From assembly GCA_022113835.1 (NCBI GenBank), contig JAILWY010000009.1, positions 4,315,501 through 4,379,500 of the forward strand: 64,000 bases of DNA, written 5' to 3'. Position 1 is the stretch's first letter. Each line of letters starts with the position of its first letter. Source of the DNA: Atopsyche davidsoni. Taxonomy: Eukaryota; Arthropoda; Insecta; Trichoptera; Hydrobiosidae. A program made the position numbers and the translations under genes. Of the stretch, positions 12,080 to 24,779 are shown piece by piece. The notes beneath the pieces were generated by a model that was not told the origin of the DNA, made no database searches, and saw only the letters and a program-made list of their open reading frames with translations.

Positions 12080-12613
12080 TCAATGGAATTCTCTGGCTGC
12101 TCCTACAAAGTTTTTGCCATGGTCAGAAATTATTTGAATGGGTTTTCCCCTGCGAGCAATAAATCTTTTTAAGGCTAAAATGTAGCCTTCGGATGTGAGA
12201 CTTGTGACAAGCTCTAAATGTACAGCTCGCGTGGAAAAACAAATAAATAAGCAAAGATAGCATTTCTCTAACTGGGCTCTTCTGCCTTTTTTGTTTAACA
12301 TAAACAGAGGTCCGGCGTAATCTACCCCACAATACAGAAAAGGGAAACCAGGTTCCAACCTTTCCCTTGGTAAATTTCCCATAATGGGCTGTAATGTTCT
12401 ACCTGACATACGACTACAGGTTACACATTGATGGACAGTTTTTCTAGCTAAGTTTCTGCCATCAAGAGTCCACCAATTTTCACGTGTATTAGCCAACAAC
12501 AATTGGGACCCCGCATGTAAAAGCTTGAGGTGCTCCTGTCGAAACAAAAGGTGGGTAAAGTGATGCTTGCTACATAATAAAAAGTCTGCCGCCAACTCTG
12601 ATAATTTGATCAT
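12080..12613 (-). pseudogene. BEL/Pao integrase core, broken
   Basis: A 177-codon open piece contains a CxxC pair (HQCVTCSRM), as in the integrase zinc-binding domain. The catalytic-core signature GVDYAGPL supplies the first acidic residue, and STRAVHLELV and ISDHGKNFVGA supply the second. The third catalytic Glu region is expected at the broken junction towards 12,060. The piece is cut off from both neighbouring domains by stops or frameshifts. Confidence 0.85.
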
Positions 12614-12911
12614 TATCCATGAATAAACTTAGCATTGACAAGTTACGAGCTGGTCTTATAGACGATTTGTTGATACAGGCGTTATATTCCTCGGGAAAAG
12701 ATTGTTTTTGTACTATTTTAACTAATACTTTTAAACAATTGTTAAGCTCATTTAAAGATAGACCGGTAGTCTATCTAGCTTTGTACGTCTGTCAGCTTGC
12801 ACCCCTCTTTGTCACGAATTGTGTATGAACCGCAATACATAACTGTATACGCATTGAAGTTTCTTGAACGAAGAAAATTTGGCAAAGTCGACCGTCGATT
12901 CATTTGTGATA

Positions 12912-13731
12912 TTAGAGAAGAGGGACGTGAACAAAACATTGCTTGTAATTGAAGTGGATTTGATCTCGGGTAACTCTAGCGGAATTTTCAGAGCCTCCGT
13001 TGTCGTAGTTAAAAACGTTCAACCACCCTAACACAATGGTGGAATCCGTCCAGATCATTGTTCTAGTGAAAGAAGTACGCAAGGACTTTTTAATTTTATT
13101 TAATAACCGAGCGCCCACAAGCACTCCGCAGAGCTCTAATCGCGGAATGGTAAGTGGTTTGATTGGTGCCACGCGAGTTTTTGAGCATAATAGGTTTATC
13201 GTTATTACTTGTGGTTATGGTTGTGTTTACTGTGCGTACATACGCACATGATCCGTACGCCTTTTCACTGTCGTCGGTGAAAATATGCAATTCTATTTGC
13301 TTTGGATCTTGGCCGATCACGTGTCTGGGAATGAAGATATTTGATAAAACAGTAAGAGAATTCACAAATTTTTCCCAACTTCAGACAAGGTCTTGAGGCA
13401 ATGGATCGTCCCAATCCAATTTTCAGAGCCAAAGTGTTTGTAACAGTATTTTGGCTGAAATAACGGCTGGACTTAGCAGTCCTAAAGGATCATAAATTTA
13501 AGAAGTGATTGATAAGATTTCGCGCTTCGTAGCACTCGTTGTACAAATATTTTTCAATTCTGATGTGAAATGTAGTTTGTCCTCCTTATTCCTCCATCCT
13601 AACCCGAGAGTCTTGCTAGAGTACTGTTCATCTAGCGAGAGATGCTTGGTTGTCTCTGTAGTGCTTAGTACGGTTGGAGCAATATCTGGTGAATTGAAAA
13701 TCCATTTTCTTAATGGAAAACATCCCGACAT
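12912..13731 (-). pseudogene. BEL/Pao RNase H region, broken
   Basis: Overlapping open pieces contain LHIFTDDSEKAYGSCAYVR, IPRLELCGVLVGARLLNKI and MIWTDSTIVLGWL, which is the usual BEL/Pao RNase H block; the first Asp context (FTDDSEKAYG) is slightly altered. Upstream, 13,498-13,731 holds the linker that follows the RT (GLGWRNKEDKLHF). Several frames are used, so the region is not translatable as one protein. Confidence 0.75.
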
Positions 13732-13750
13732 ACATGTGTCAGAGACTTCT

Positions 13751-14281
13751 TCACGTTTTTGTTAAATTATCTTTGCAATCATCGCCGGTAGTTAGGTCGT
13801 CGACATAGAAATCATGTAGTATTGTTCTAGCTGCCATTTCATTTTGGCATTTGAGACCTAGTTCGCGTAGGCAACGCATGCTGAGATAAGGTGCTGACGC
13901 GGTTCCGTACGTCACCGTATTAAGTTGATAAGTTCTCATTGGTGCCGAAGAAGTTTCTCGCCATAGAATCGGTTGTAAGTTTCGTTGGTCGGTTTGTATT
14001 AGAGACTGTCTGAAGAACTTCTCTATATCTGCGCAGGCCACGAATTTATATTGACGGAATCTTAACAGTATTGCGAACGAGTCATTTTGTAATGGCGGAC
14101 CTGCCATCTGAATGTCATTTAATGACTTCCCTGACGTAGTTACTTGGCTCGCATCGAAAACTACGCGTAATTTGGTGGTAAGACTGTTTTCTCGTAATAC
14201 TCCATGGTGAGGTAGAGAATAATGAGGTGAATTGTACTCCTTTACTTTAGTCATGTGGCCTAGTGCCAGATACTCCTGCAT
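13751..14281 (-). pseudogene. BEL/Pao reverse transcriptase, broken
   Basis: A 176-codon open piece contains KLRVVFDAS, DIEKFFRQ, the TYGTASAPYLSMRCL segment and the catalytic YVDD box within HDFYVDDLTTG. All of these are typical of the BEL/Pao RT domain. The frame closes at both ends before it reaches the neighbouring domains. Confidence 0.85.
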
Positions 14282-14330
14282 AAAATTGCAATATAGTTGT
14301 TTGTATACCGGTGACTTATCTAGTTTTCTC

Positions 14331-15276
14331 TCATGACAAAAAACGACTTCGTGCTATGTTATAGCTTTCTCCTAAGTCCGATGTGGATTCTTTAAACGGA
14401 ATTTGAACCGTAAAATGACCGTTTGTTGATCTCTGATGTGTGGATACGAAAATGTGTTCACATGCACGATCTTCGCATGTGAGTGTTGAGTTAAAAGGGT
14501 GTAATTCTTCTATCTCCCAAAATTTTTTTAATTGTTCATCTATTGTAATGGATTGAATAAGATTGCATTGCGTTTCAGTTGTATTTTTACTGAAGTGATT
14601 GTGAATGGGTCCAGATATGATCCAGCCCAACTTGGTTTCCTGTAAATAAGGACCGTTTGTTAAGCGAATACTTCTGGTTAGCAACAAATCCCAGAAGTAA
14701 TCTGCTCCTATTATTATGTCCGCCTGCGATGGCGAATGGAAAGTAGGATCTGCGAGTTTGATCTGTTGCGGTATGTTCAAACTATTTTTGTTGATACCAA
14801 CCGGAGGTATTGTTGATGTTAGCTTTGGTAAAACTATGCACATAATTTGTTGAGAAAAGTTCCCATTTAGAGCTTTCACAAATTTGAGTAGCCGTTTGGG
14901 TTGAATGACCTACTCCTGTAATCGATAATATTGTGGACTGTATTGATTTTACTTTTAATTTCTTGCATAAGAATGCCGATATAAGGCAGTGTTGACTGTC
15001 ACTGTCTAGTAGTGCCCTAGCCTTGCAATATTCATTATCTTCACCACGCACATATATTAGAGCAGTGGATAATATTACTTGACTCAGCGTGCTAAAGTTT
15101 GAGAAGCTTGGGGTTTCATTAATTTTTGAGATTGAATTGAGTGTGGTTGAGACGTCAGTCTTTACGACCGATCGATCTTCCGGAGACTTGTTAGTGTTCT
15201 CTCGTTCTTTCGCAGAATGAAGTAAAGTGTTGTGTCTTTTGTTGATTTGAAGTAACATAGAATCTATAACTGACAA
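14331..15276 (-). pseudogene. BEL/Pao aspartic protease and linker, broken
   Basis: The 15,276-14,782 piece contains KARALLDSDSQHCLIS; the BEL protease active site is normally ALLDSGSQ, so the Gly after DS is replaced by Asp here. The next piece (14,879-14,331), in another frame, contains DIIIGADYFWDLL and LGWIISGPI, the conserved segment between protease and RT in this class. No gag lies upstream. Confidence 0.75.
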
Positions 15277-15520
15277 TTACCTCATGCACATAACAATAAC
15301 CACTAATTAAATGTAAAACCAATTTGACGTGCCACTGGCATGAAGAGCAGACTGTCATACTTACAATTTATAATAAATTTTACGTAATAATTAAAATTTT
15401 ATTTATAAATAATGCCTACTATATACAATACAACAGGATTAATTTTTAAATCAAAATATTTAAAGTATCATCAAACATGTTAGTTGTCTCCTAGACAATT
15501 AGCTATTCACGTTTGATCGT

Positions 15521-15562
15521 TCAATATGGAATATTACAAATTGAACCAAAATGTTGTGGATA
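15521..15562 (+). mobile_element. Possible piggyBac-like transposase scrap
   Basis: The stretch reads MEYYKLNQNVVDK and matches 55,651-55,692 (MEYYKLNQSGVDIL) at DNA level. The YxxxNxxGVDxLD pattern is found in piggyBac-family transposases shortly before the final acidic residue. Both copies are too short to be certain. Confidence 0.35.
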
Positions 15563-17406
15563 AAAATATTAATAAAAAGTACAAACAAACGAATTTAACA
15601 AAAAAAAGATGTCCGTAAAATTGACAGAATCATCAAACCTTTATTTTTGACAATTGCCTTGCTAAAAGCAGAGAATTTCAGGACACGTGTAGCTTTCAGG
15701 AAAGCAGATGAGTGTATGGGGTGTCTTAAAATGACCAGAACTTTTCACCGTGCTAAAAACCATGCCCCCATGGGTCTTAATTTTCGGATGAAACCAAGAA
15801 TAATTTGGTGATGGCACTTCACGGTTCCAGCGTAAAACAACAAAACCAGCTGCTCGCGAGGTCTATTGTGTACGGGAGTATTGTGCTGGTGTTTATACAG
15901 GGGGCATTGTACTCATGGAACACAGTCACTTATTATTAAAATTGATTATTGCGATTGTTTCCTCGGAACTGTTGTAATTAATGGCATACAAATATCGACT
16001 CTGTGATTTACTGTGTCAAAAGTTAACACCAATATACATGGTATTTGAAAAACAGTTACGTGCAGTTTATTCAACGTATTCCTCTTTATAGCTGTCAAGC
16101 GTATAGGTATTTTAAGAATTTAATAAAAATTTAGTTTTTAGTGAAGACATTTATTGATTATTTTTTTTAAAACGGTCCTAGTACCATAGGTGAATGGTAG
16201 ATAAAAAAATGACGTAGTCAAGCAGCCAAAAAATTGCCTCTAATGTATTACTTTTCTTTTGCTTGAATAAAGTACAAGGTCATTTTACTTCGCCGAAAAG
16301 AAGGCTTTTGGGTGCAAATGTTTAAATCGTTTTTTTTTTTGTTTTAATTATATAAATTGTTATTTGTAAAAACAACTACTAAAATTTAATATTTTTAACA
16401 AATTTACTATTTCCGCTTCTGTTTTGAGATGTTTGATAAATTTGTTTTGGCTGCTATGATAATGTTTTTTATTGTTGAGTCATTTATCTTAATAACAAGA
16501 GTGACATAATCTCTAAGAAATATTATTTTTAATTGAGTAAATAGCGCATTATGTCAATCAGAAGTTATCAACTAAATCCTTGAAATTTAATTGGTAGGCG
16601 CTTTTGACGTAACACACTAAGTACTTAAAAATTCCACATACGGCAGAAGAATGCTGACGACTAAGTAACCGTATTATTTTAAAAACAATTATAAATTGTA
16701 AGAGTCAAGCATGATCTAGGCCGGAAAAAATTTCAGCTGAAACGCATAATGTACTATTTTTTTCATTTGACTCATTTTTGTTTTTCCAACGCTATTTCAG
16801 TTTGATCAAAAATTATTTGTTTGAGTTGATACAAATTTATAAAAGATGTATTGTATATATTAAATTGAAGTATTACAATGAGTTTTATAAAATAATATAT
16901 TTTCCATGAATATATCAATTCAAAATTAAACTTTCTTGGTTTCATAATTTTCAAACAAAAACTAATTTAATACCTTTACCAAATTTCTAGATTTTATAGT
17001 AGAAATCTCCCTGAACCACAAGAATGCACTCATTGAAGATGACTTATTATGTAGTTCTGCAGCTGGAGTTGATAAATAGAACCTTTATACTTAAGTACGG
17101 TAATAGTATGGTATCTAGGTCGAGGCCAGGTGCGAGCTGGAGATGAACCACGTGTAATGGAATAATAAAGATAACCCAATAATTATAGCAACATTAAAAA
17201 ACTTCAACGGTATTTATAAATAAATCTTAGCAGACTTGTTTTCTTATTAACTGCACATTACGTTTGGCATTGGAATAACGTAATTTATGTATTGGTTAGA
17301 ATATCAGGTTGCGATGGGCGATGTTTTTTTTTTAATAATTATTTTTCTAATCGTTTCATTTGCTATTCGATTATATAAATAGTGCTCACTCGGATATGCA
17401 TGGGAG

Positions 17407-17439
<33 letters not shown>
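17407..17439. repeat. (TA)n microsatellite
   Basis: TA dinucleotide run with one interruption. Confidence 0.9.
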
Positions 17440-18480
17440 CCATGATTGATACTGAAACCGCGATGAAAAAAAATAAATAAATTTTGTACCAGTATATACC
17501 AATTTATTAACTAATTTTCGCAACAGGTTTATTTTGTAGGGAATCATTTTACACCATTACACACAATACGGGAAGTATCCGGTCTGTAAACCCACTGATA
17601 ACGGCTCGCCATATCCAATTTCGGGTATTTTGATCACTGCGGCTTCAAAACTTTTGGGTGAAGTTGGAATTATACCCAAATTGTGGGATACGAATGATTT
17701 AAATAACTCACTCTACTTACCGTACACTCTTAGAAATTATTTGTATATTTATAAATGTGTGTGTGTGTTTGTTTATATACATAATTTAGTTATGCATACA
17801 ATCGTTACTGGTATGCTCTATGTATTCATTTAAAGCAATGGAGTGTCTAAATACACCTTGTCTTGATTATTTTAATTTCTAAACAAGAATAATCAATATT
17901 GATGGTTTTGCCAGTTTGTTATTATATGGCAGGGTAAAGATTACGCGCTATTTGGAGTGCCGTCACTTGTATGAGTCAAGTGCTGCATTTTACTTTTCGT
18001 GGAACTGTTAGTTTACAGTGACTTGTTGTTAGTACCGCAAACATTCCGTATTACCAGAATAAACAGATAAGCTTACTCTATGACCGATACCCAATACCAA
18101 TACCTTTAAAGGTTGTAGATAAAGATAGAAGTAAGTAGTATGTTAAAAACATCATTATGTACTCATTTTACTGCCCACAACCGAATTTGGATGTGATATT
18201 AAGGTTTTTAATAATTTTTTTGAAAGTAAAAAAAAAAAAAGGTTTTAGAGGGAAGCATTTGTTGAGTTTCCTTGTAAACAGCACGAGAAATGACTGAAAA
18301 CAGCCACAATTTTCATCGATTATTTGAATTAGTTTGCATGTCTGCGGTCTTTTACTTGCAATAGGCATGACGAAAGATTTTCAAATCCTCTTCCATAATG
18401 GGGGTACACGTTTACTATTTACGAAAAAAACTTTATTTTGGTAAAAAACTAGAGTTTAACGATGTTTAAAGCCATTTTTA

Positions 18481-18680
18481 TAATATTTTTTCAAAAGTGC
18501 GCGAAAACGCGACATCGCGAGGCGTGACGTCATCGCGTCCGCTCTGACGTCATTAACTATATTGTCAACCGGCGTGTCATTGTGTTTGTATTGAAAACCA
18601 TAGACCAATTTGAATACCATAGAGTTGTTTACGGTGGTATGACGTCATGCGCTGTGATTGGTGTTTCAGTCAAAATGGCC
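18481..18680. promoter_or_regulatory. Cluster of three TGACGTCA palindromes
   Basis: Perfect TGACGTCA octamers (the full CRE consensus for CREB/ATF bZIP factors) lie at 18,525-18,532, 18,545-18,552 and 18,640-18,647. CCAAT is at 18,604-18,609 and its inverse ATTGG near 18,658. CpGs are enriched compared with the surroundings. No adjacent gene was found. It could be a distal regulatory element, or part of an unrecognised transposon that carries these palindromes. Confidence 0.35.
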
Positions 18681-21579
18681 GATTGCAGTATTTTAACCTT
18701 TTAATTTGTTGAAAATCTTATTAATCTTAGATTTTTAAATAAAACTAAATCGGTTTTTTAAATCCTTTTAATATGTATTTTCCCTTAAAATAATTATTTC
18801 TTTGATTCTTTGATACTGTCGTCACGCCTATTGTATTGTTATAGACATTGTTGATCAGATAATCTGACCTTTGCTTACTAAAACTACATGCCTGTATAGT
18901 TAACATAACATATACACTTTCCTTGATTTACCGATCATCAAGAAAACATTTCATTAAAAGTATTATTTAAAATAATAATAATAATGCCTTCATTTTTATC
19001 TTTCAAACAACAATACAAGCCTACACGTATAAAATATTAATAAAAGCCTGATGTGGGAACATTGTGAATTGTTTTATTATGTTTCCATGGAGTGTCAGTT
19101 TAACTTGACATGAATTAGTATGTAATATACAAGAGGCAACAAATTAATTAAATAACAAAGCCTCACACAGTGAAACAGCTTAACCTCAAAAATGCACTTC
19201 ATGCGAGCATTTGCGTTTTCAGTACACTCTGTCGGAGTCTGATAATAGCTGCAGCTCTAACCTCAACCTACGAACGAGGAACGAGTAGTTTTATGAGCCC
19301 CACACAGGATCCGAGAGAATGAGGTCTGAATTGAGCGGCGCAAGTCTGCATCTCAATGGGCAGGCCGTAGAAGAGGATTTTCCAGAAGTTCTGAGAAAAC
19401 TGCAGCTCATGGCGGTTGGCGCACTTCAAACGCAGGCGAGAACGCTTTTCGTTTGTGTTTCGCCGGCCCCGCCTCTCTTTGCGCCTTTCTTTGCGCCTGC
19501 GAGAGAAGGTTCTAGAAAAAGTTTATAAAAAACTTGAATTAATTTTAAAATTGTATTACGTGATGAAAATAAAGATTTTTAATTTTTTTTTGTTTTAGGA
19601 TAATCGCTTGTTTTAGGCTCTTCTTCAGAAGTTTTCTAAACGAGGTTTCTTTCATAAAATAAGTGAATTCTTAGTAATAACCGATGTAACAATGAAATAA
19701 AGATTTATTTATATGCTCGAAATGTATTCTATTGTAGAAGACATCCATTTGTATGAAAAGTTTTACTTTACTCATTTTTCATTGTAAGTATAAAAAACGT
19801 ACATTTTGAAAACAAAAAAAAAACTTTTGCTTTTAAAAACCTTTTTCGTTGCTGTATAATTTAAAAAACAATTTTGTTACTTTTACAAAACTAAACAAGT
19901 CGTCTTACTAATAAAATCAATAAATTTTTTTTTAACCATTAAATGAAGTTGAAAATTTCTGAATAATTATTTTTTAATAAAATAGAGTCAAAGGCTTTTC
20001 GTCAGTTAAAATTTGATGTGACATGTGGACTTTTTTTGCATAAACAAATTTCGATTATTACATTTTTCTATATAAGTAACTCGTAATATGAAAAAACCTG
20101 TACTCTAATACACTGAAATATTTTTTCGGGCTCTGAGTATTTGAATGTCATGTTTTATTTTATAACATTCAAACACATTGTCAGCAGTTTTTAGTTTACA
20201 TACAATATACATTTTATTATTCTGCAGTGACCGCATGTATCCGTGCTAGGAAAAAATACAAGACTACAAAGCCTTCCGTAATATCCCCACAGCCAATTGT
20301 GAAAAATGTTTACAGCGCGATTTTTGAAAGCAGCCTTATGTTTCGAGGAGCTTAATTTTCCTTCACACGAAACCCTGTTATTATTTTTCAATATCGCATT
20401 AAGTGCGGAAAGGCAATTACGGATTGATTGTAACAATTTTTGAATAAATTAGATTACAGATATTACATTATTTATGTTTTTTAAACGAATAAGGTTGCGA
20501 ATATTTCTTCTAGAGAAAAACTTGTAATCCTTGCATTAATTTAATGCTATTTTCGAAACAAATGTATATTTCTCACGAAATCCTATAATTTAATTTTCTT
20601 TTGAGAGATGGATATTTTTTACTATTTAAACTTATAATGTTATTCTTGTTGTTAACATGCAATATTTAAAATAAAAGCCTAAGTGGCTGTAATTATTTAT
20701 ATTTATTATATTACAAATGATCAAGTCTGCTCAGATCTTGCATACTAAATGTTTTTCAATAGATATCGAAATCAAAAAATAATTTTCTTTAAGTTATTAA
20801 ATTATTTCCTGTAACTTAATAATTATGTATAATGTCTTAGATTTGGAATCGGGTGAATTAATTCAAGTTGTTTTAATTATTTACAGCTTTGTACAGGCCT
20901 ATGTTAAGCCTTTTCTCAGTGATATAGTACGAGAAACAAGTTTTCTGTAATTTCCCATATAATATATCCGACCTCGTGTTCAAATTGTAAACACAAGGTT
21001 GCGAATCTCAACGTGTTAAAATAAATATATATTTAAATTTATATATACACACTCATATATATAAATATTTATATATATATATATATTTATATATATCGAA
21101 ACCAAACCAGGTGAATTCCATAATTTTACTACCAACATTCATTTGGCTTTCGCCCTCCTTCGACCCTGCATTCCTCGGAAACTGAATAAGGAAATATCAG
21201 GAACGGAAAGGAATTCCAATAACCCTCAAAAACAGACCTAGAATAGCATAGTTATAAAAACTACCATGCTAGGTGATGTGTTGTCAAATGAAATAGTTTT
21301 CGTTTGATATTCATCATTAATTGATTTAAACAAATAAACATTTACACGTTATATTAACATTGAAAGTTATCTTTGCTTAAAATTAAAAAAATATTAACAA
21401 ACAGAAAAATAGAAAAGAGCTGAAATATTTTTGTTATCAATTTATATTTATTTATATAAAAAATTTAAACGGTTCTCATTACATCATACATTTTGTATTA
21501 AATTTATTATGATTAACGATTTCGTAGATAAAATTATGTCATGAAAATTCCCTCTGCGCATCACAAGTATTCCCCTTGT
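18681..21579. other. Intergenic stretch, no gene seen
   Basis: A moderately GC-rich island at about 19,240-19,530 has an open frame of about 70 codons but no recognised domain. A (TA)n-rich tract lies at 21,022-21,096. Nothing else is recognised. Confidence 0.5.
21022..21096. repeat. Imperfect (TA)n tract
   Basis: TA-rich dinucleotide tract interrupted by AAATTT and CACAC segments. Confidence 0.85.
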
Positions 21580-22598
21580 AAGGTAAGGGTACCAGTCATG
21601 GACCACTTAAGGTCGCCGCTAAAATGTTTTTTTTATTGACCACATACATTTAAATTTTAGATTATTAGTGGGTACTTAAAGGAAATCGTTATACCCTTCA
21701 GATTAAGTTTTGCTTATAAGTCTTTCAATTTAACAAACGTAAACACTTTAAATTTTTTTTTAATAATATTAAGTTTTTGCTTTAGTAGTTGACCAATCAA
21801 AATCTGACAAAAATTAGTAGTTGACCTATCAGTAGTTGACCATAGGAATAAAAGCTACTTTTATGGTAAATAAGACCACAGATATGTCAAAACTCAAAAT
21901 TTTAATTTTCAAATAGAAAAAATATAATAGGTATTCAGTGGCGAACGCCAGAACTCCATGGGCTTCTTTTGGAAACTTAATTCCACATGAAATCTAACTC
22001 AGGAACAGAGTAAACATTACGCGTTTTACTGGTCTTTTTCCGTTGTCTTTCAGTGGCTCTTTCTATCTTCAATTGCTCAAGATCCTCTTTCTTCTTCTTT
22101 CCTTCTACATGTATTACACAATAACAATGTTAAACCATTTGGGACGGTAGTTGACCACCGCGGTCAATTTCTGATACTTTCTGAAAAAAACCATTCAGTA
22201 GATGACCACCCCAAACAATCACACGAAATGTTAGATTATATTGTTAGAAACTTTTGAACGCAAAAGAAAATACTTTTAGAAATAGTTTAAATGTAAATCT
22301 TACCTAAAAAAAATATTTTTATGACTTCTATAGCTCCACAAAAACACTCGTTCTCTAGTTAAATCAGATAATAAAATCAAGAAACGTGCCACACGGCTGA
22401 ACCTGTCAACAACAACTGTCGGCCATTGCTACACACAATGCGCTTTAGTTCTGAACTTTTGGCAGTTGATAATAGATGACAGTAGCTACTTACAAGTTAT
22501 TTTTTTATTAGATACAATAAACACAACGCTTATTATTTAAAATTTCATACAAAACGGTCAACTACTAGTACATGGTCAACGACTAGTGTCATTACCTT
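21580..22598. mobile_element. DNA transposon with ~27-bp inverted ends and TAGTTGACC motifs
   Basis: The left end (21,580-21,606) and the reverse complement of the right end (22,572-22,598) agree at about 20 of 27 positions. Trimming one base leaves AGGTAA and TTACCT ends, each flanked by TA, which would fit a TA target duplication. Inside, the motif TAGTTGACC recurs: 21,786, 21,818, 21,833, 22,148, a variant near 22,198, and inverted at 22,556 and 22,572. Such subterminal repeats are typical transposase-binding sites. A short coding-like segment lies on the minus strand in the middle. The superfamily is not recognised. Confidence 0.6.
21977..22105 (-). pseudogene. Coding-like fragment inside the TAGTTGACC element
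   Basis: On the minus strand a TAG acceptor-like site at about 22,106 is followed by an open, Lys/Glu-rich stretch (GKKKKEDLEQLKIERATERQ) that ends at a TAA at 21,977-21,979. The composition suggests a charged coiled coil or basic tail of a protein. It may be the last exon of the element's own protein or captured host sequence. No family is recognised. Confidence 0.35.
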
Positions 22599-24779
22599 AT
22601 TTGTACTGGTGATACTGGACTGATAAGGAACGTTTGTTATGAGATTAGTCCACATATTGTACGTGCATTATTTTCATAAAGGAGATAAAAGAAACTAATG
22701 ACTAAGCATCATGATTAAAATTTCTGGAATGTATCTCGTCGTATAAAATGTACGTAAAATATAAAGCACTCGGATTCGTTCGCAGCTAAATATGCCAGGA
22801 TAGTTACAAATATATTGAGATATACTTTCTTAACAAAGCCGATTTTTTTAATATTACAAGTTTATTACGTGTACTCTATTTATATAATCGAAAACATTTT
22901 TCTCAGCAATGCCCACTACGTGTCATTTCACGCAGATAGTTTTTTAGGATACAATATTTTCGTTTAGAGTAAAAAAATTTATAGTACAGAAGGGTTCGTG
23001 TTTTATTTAAAGATTTTATAAAAAACAGAGATTTATTTATTGGAGAATATCTAAAAAGTTTCTAAATAAATGACACGTTAAAGAAGATAAGTTAAGAAAA
23101 ATAGGAATTGATAGAAAAGAAATGCTTTGTATACTTTTAGAATACAGAATAGTGAAGGAATCTCCTCTGTGTAATCGAAACAGCCGCTACAGTAACAGTA
23201 TGCTAATTTCCCAGATCCAGCTTTGCTTCTTACGTTCGTAAGTCCTCGTATAAGGAAACCCTTCCTTTCAGACCCATTCATATTAATGGAACAACATACT
23301 CAGGTACGTGTTGCGCTCGAATGTAAAGTGAACATATTTAGTTCGTTGTAGCAAAGTTTTCTTATAATATAAAAATGAACACAAACACAATGAAGACTTA
23401 ATGAATAACAAAAAATAGTTTTGTGGAGCATTGCATTGCAAAACCATCTACACTCGTAGATAGATAACTGACAATCGACCAACGAATTGCAATAACAAAG
23501 GCTTATTACTTTGTGATTTTTAAGTGCGTGTGTAGATTCATTAATTATATAAAAAAATAAATGTGCTTTGGTTAATTATTAAAACATTTCAAAAGCTCTG
23601 TTAATAGCCATTGCCTATTTAATATATTTAAAAAAATGCAGATGAGTTTCCACGGTAGTATTTTCCTCCAAGTCGTATTGAATCCTTCGGACCCATTGTC
23701 CTGATCGCTGTACATTTTTCGAGAAATTTTCCCGGACAGATAGATCCCCGGACTTTGCGTTTCTAAATTCCTCGAATCACTTTCATTTGCATAATAACGG
23801 CGTGACATTGCCGGAGATTATTTGGAACAAACGAAAATGACCGAAGCCAGGTACGCAGGTAGAAGCGACTTTAAAGTACAAGAAACCTAATATTAATTAC
23901 AAAACATCTTACGAAAACTATAAAGATAAAAATCTTCATACATACATCAGACATAAATCAATAATGACCACAAAATTTTATTTGCATTGAAATGCAAAAC
24001 GATATATTTACGATACAGTGCTTTTATCAGTGGTGGTAATATATTTATAATTGCAGCAAATATTAACGGTACAATCGAGATCGTGCAATCTGCACCTCGC
24101 ACAAAATGCACCTGCAGCAGTAATTACGATCTCGCGTGCTGGAGATTCTGGATTGCTCTGAGCACTGGAGGAAAAACTGGAGCATCTAAAAGTGCAGTCG
24201 TTGGGAAACATAACTCAGTTAGGCACGGTCGCGGGTCCCCGGCCCAGGGGGTTCATGAATACATTTCCGCTGAGTAAAACCTTTCAAAAGGAATGATTAA
24301 ATGCGATACCGCAGTGTACTCTTTAGATGTAGACTATCACTATTAAATCGCTGCAAAGGATTTAAAAAATAACATTTAAAAAATTTACGGTTTACGTAAA
24401 TTCAATTTGTTTCGTCAAGTAAACGAATCGAGAAATTTATGTCATTAGTTGATTTAGTCATTAGTATTAAGCTGAATCAAGTTTTTGGTACTTCAGTGGG
24501 ATCATTTTCAAGGATTTCTTAAAACACAGAGTACCAAAACAAATTATGTATAAGCCTAAAGGTATGTTTTTACAATAAAATATAAATACATTTATATTTG
24601 TGCAATCGGATGAATATATATAATAATATAAATAAAAGTCGAAATAGCTGCTTTCACATATATTTCAGCATCTTTGCATGCAATTAATTAATTTAGTAAT
24701 ATATACTCACGATGTGTAATTTTATGTAAAATATTTATGTATTTTCTTCTGATGCATATATATTTATGTATCTCAAACG
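22599..24779. other. Intergenic stretch, no gene seen
   Basis: A few less AT-rich patches (23,150-23,280; 23,640-23,830; 24,070-24,260) have open frames of 60-96 codons without recognisable domains. They could be conserved noncoding sequence, which needs alignment to relatives. Confidence 0.45.

Larger units (their letters stand above)
11290..15280 (-). mobile_element. Degraded BEL/Pao LTR retrotransposon
   Basis: On the minus strand, translated pieces occur in the order usual for a BEL/Pao pol: aspartic protease, reverse transcriptase, RNase H, integrase and C-terminal region. After the last coding piece comes a run of eight G (minus sense, about 11,411-11,419), suited to a polypurine tract, and then probable 3' LTR sequence (to about 11,290 or lower) whose outer end I could not define. 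The reading frame is broken by stops and frameshifts, no gag was recognised, and no matching 5' LTR was seen near 15.3 kb. The element is therefore 5'-truncated and inactive. Confidence 0.85.
15281..18480. other. Intergenic stretch with a transposase scrap
   Basis: AT-rich sequence without a supported gene. It contains a short transposase-like scrap at 15,521-15,562, listed separately, and a (TA)n run at 17,407-17,439. Confidence 0.5.

Noticed and set aside
12619..12828. Plus-strand open frame
   Set aside because: It lies opposite the minus-strand BEL/Pao pol remnant and has no recognisable content.
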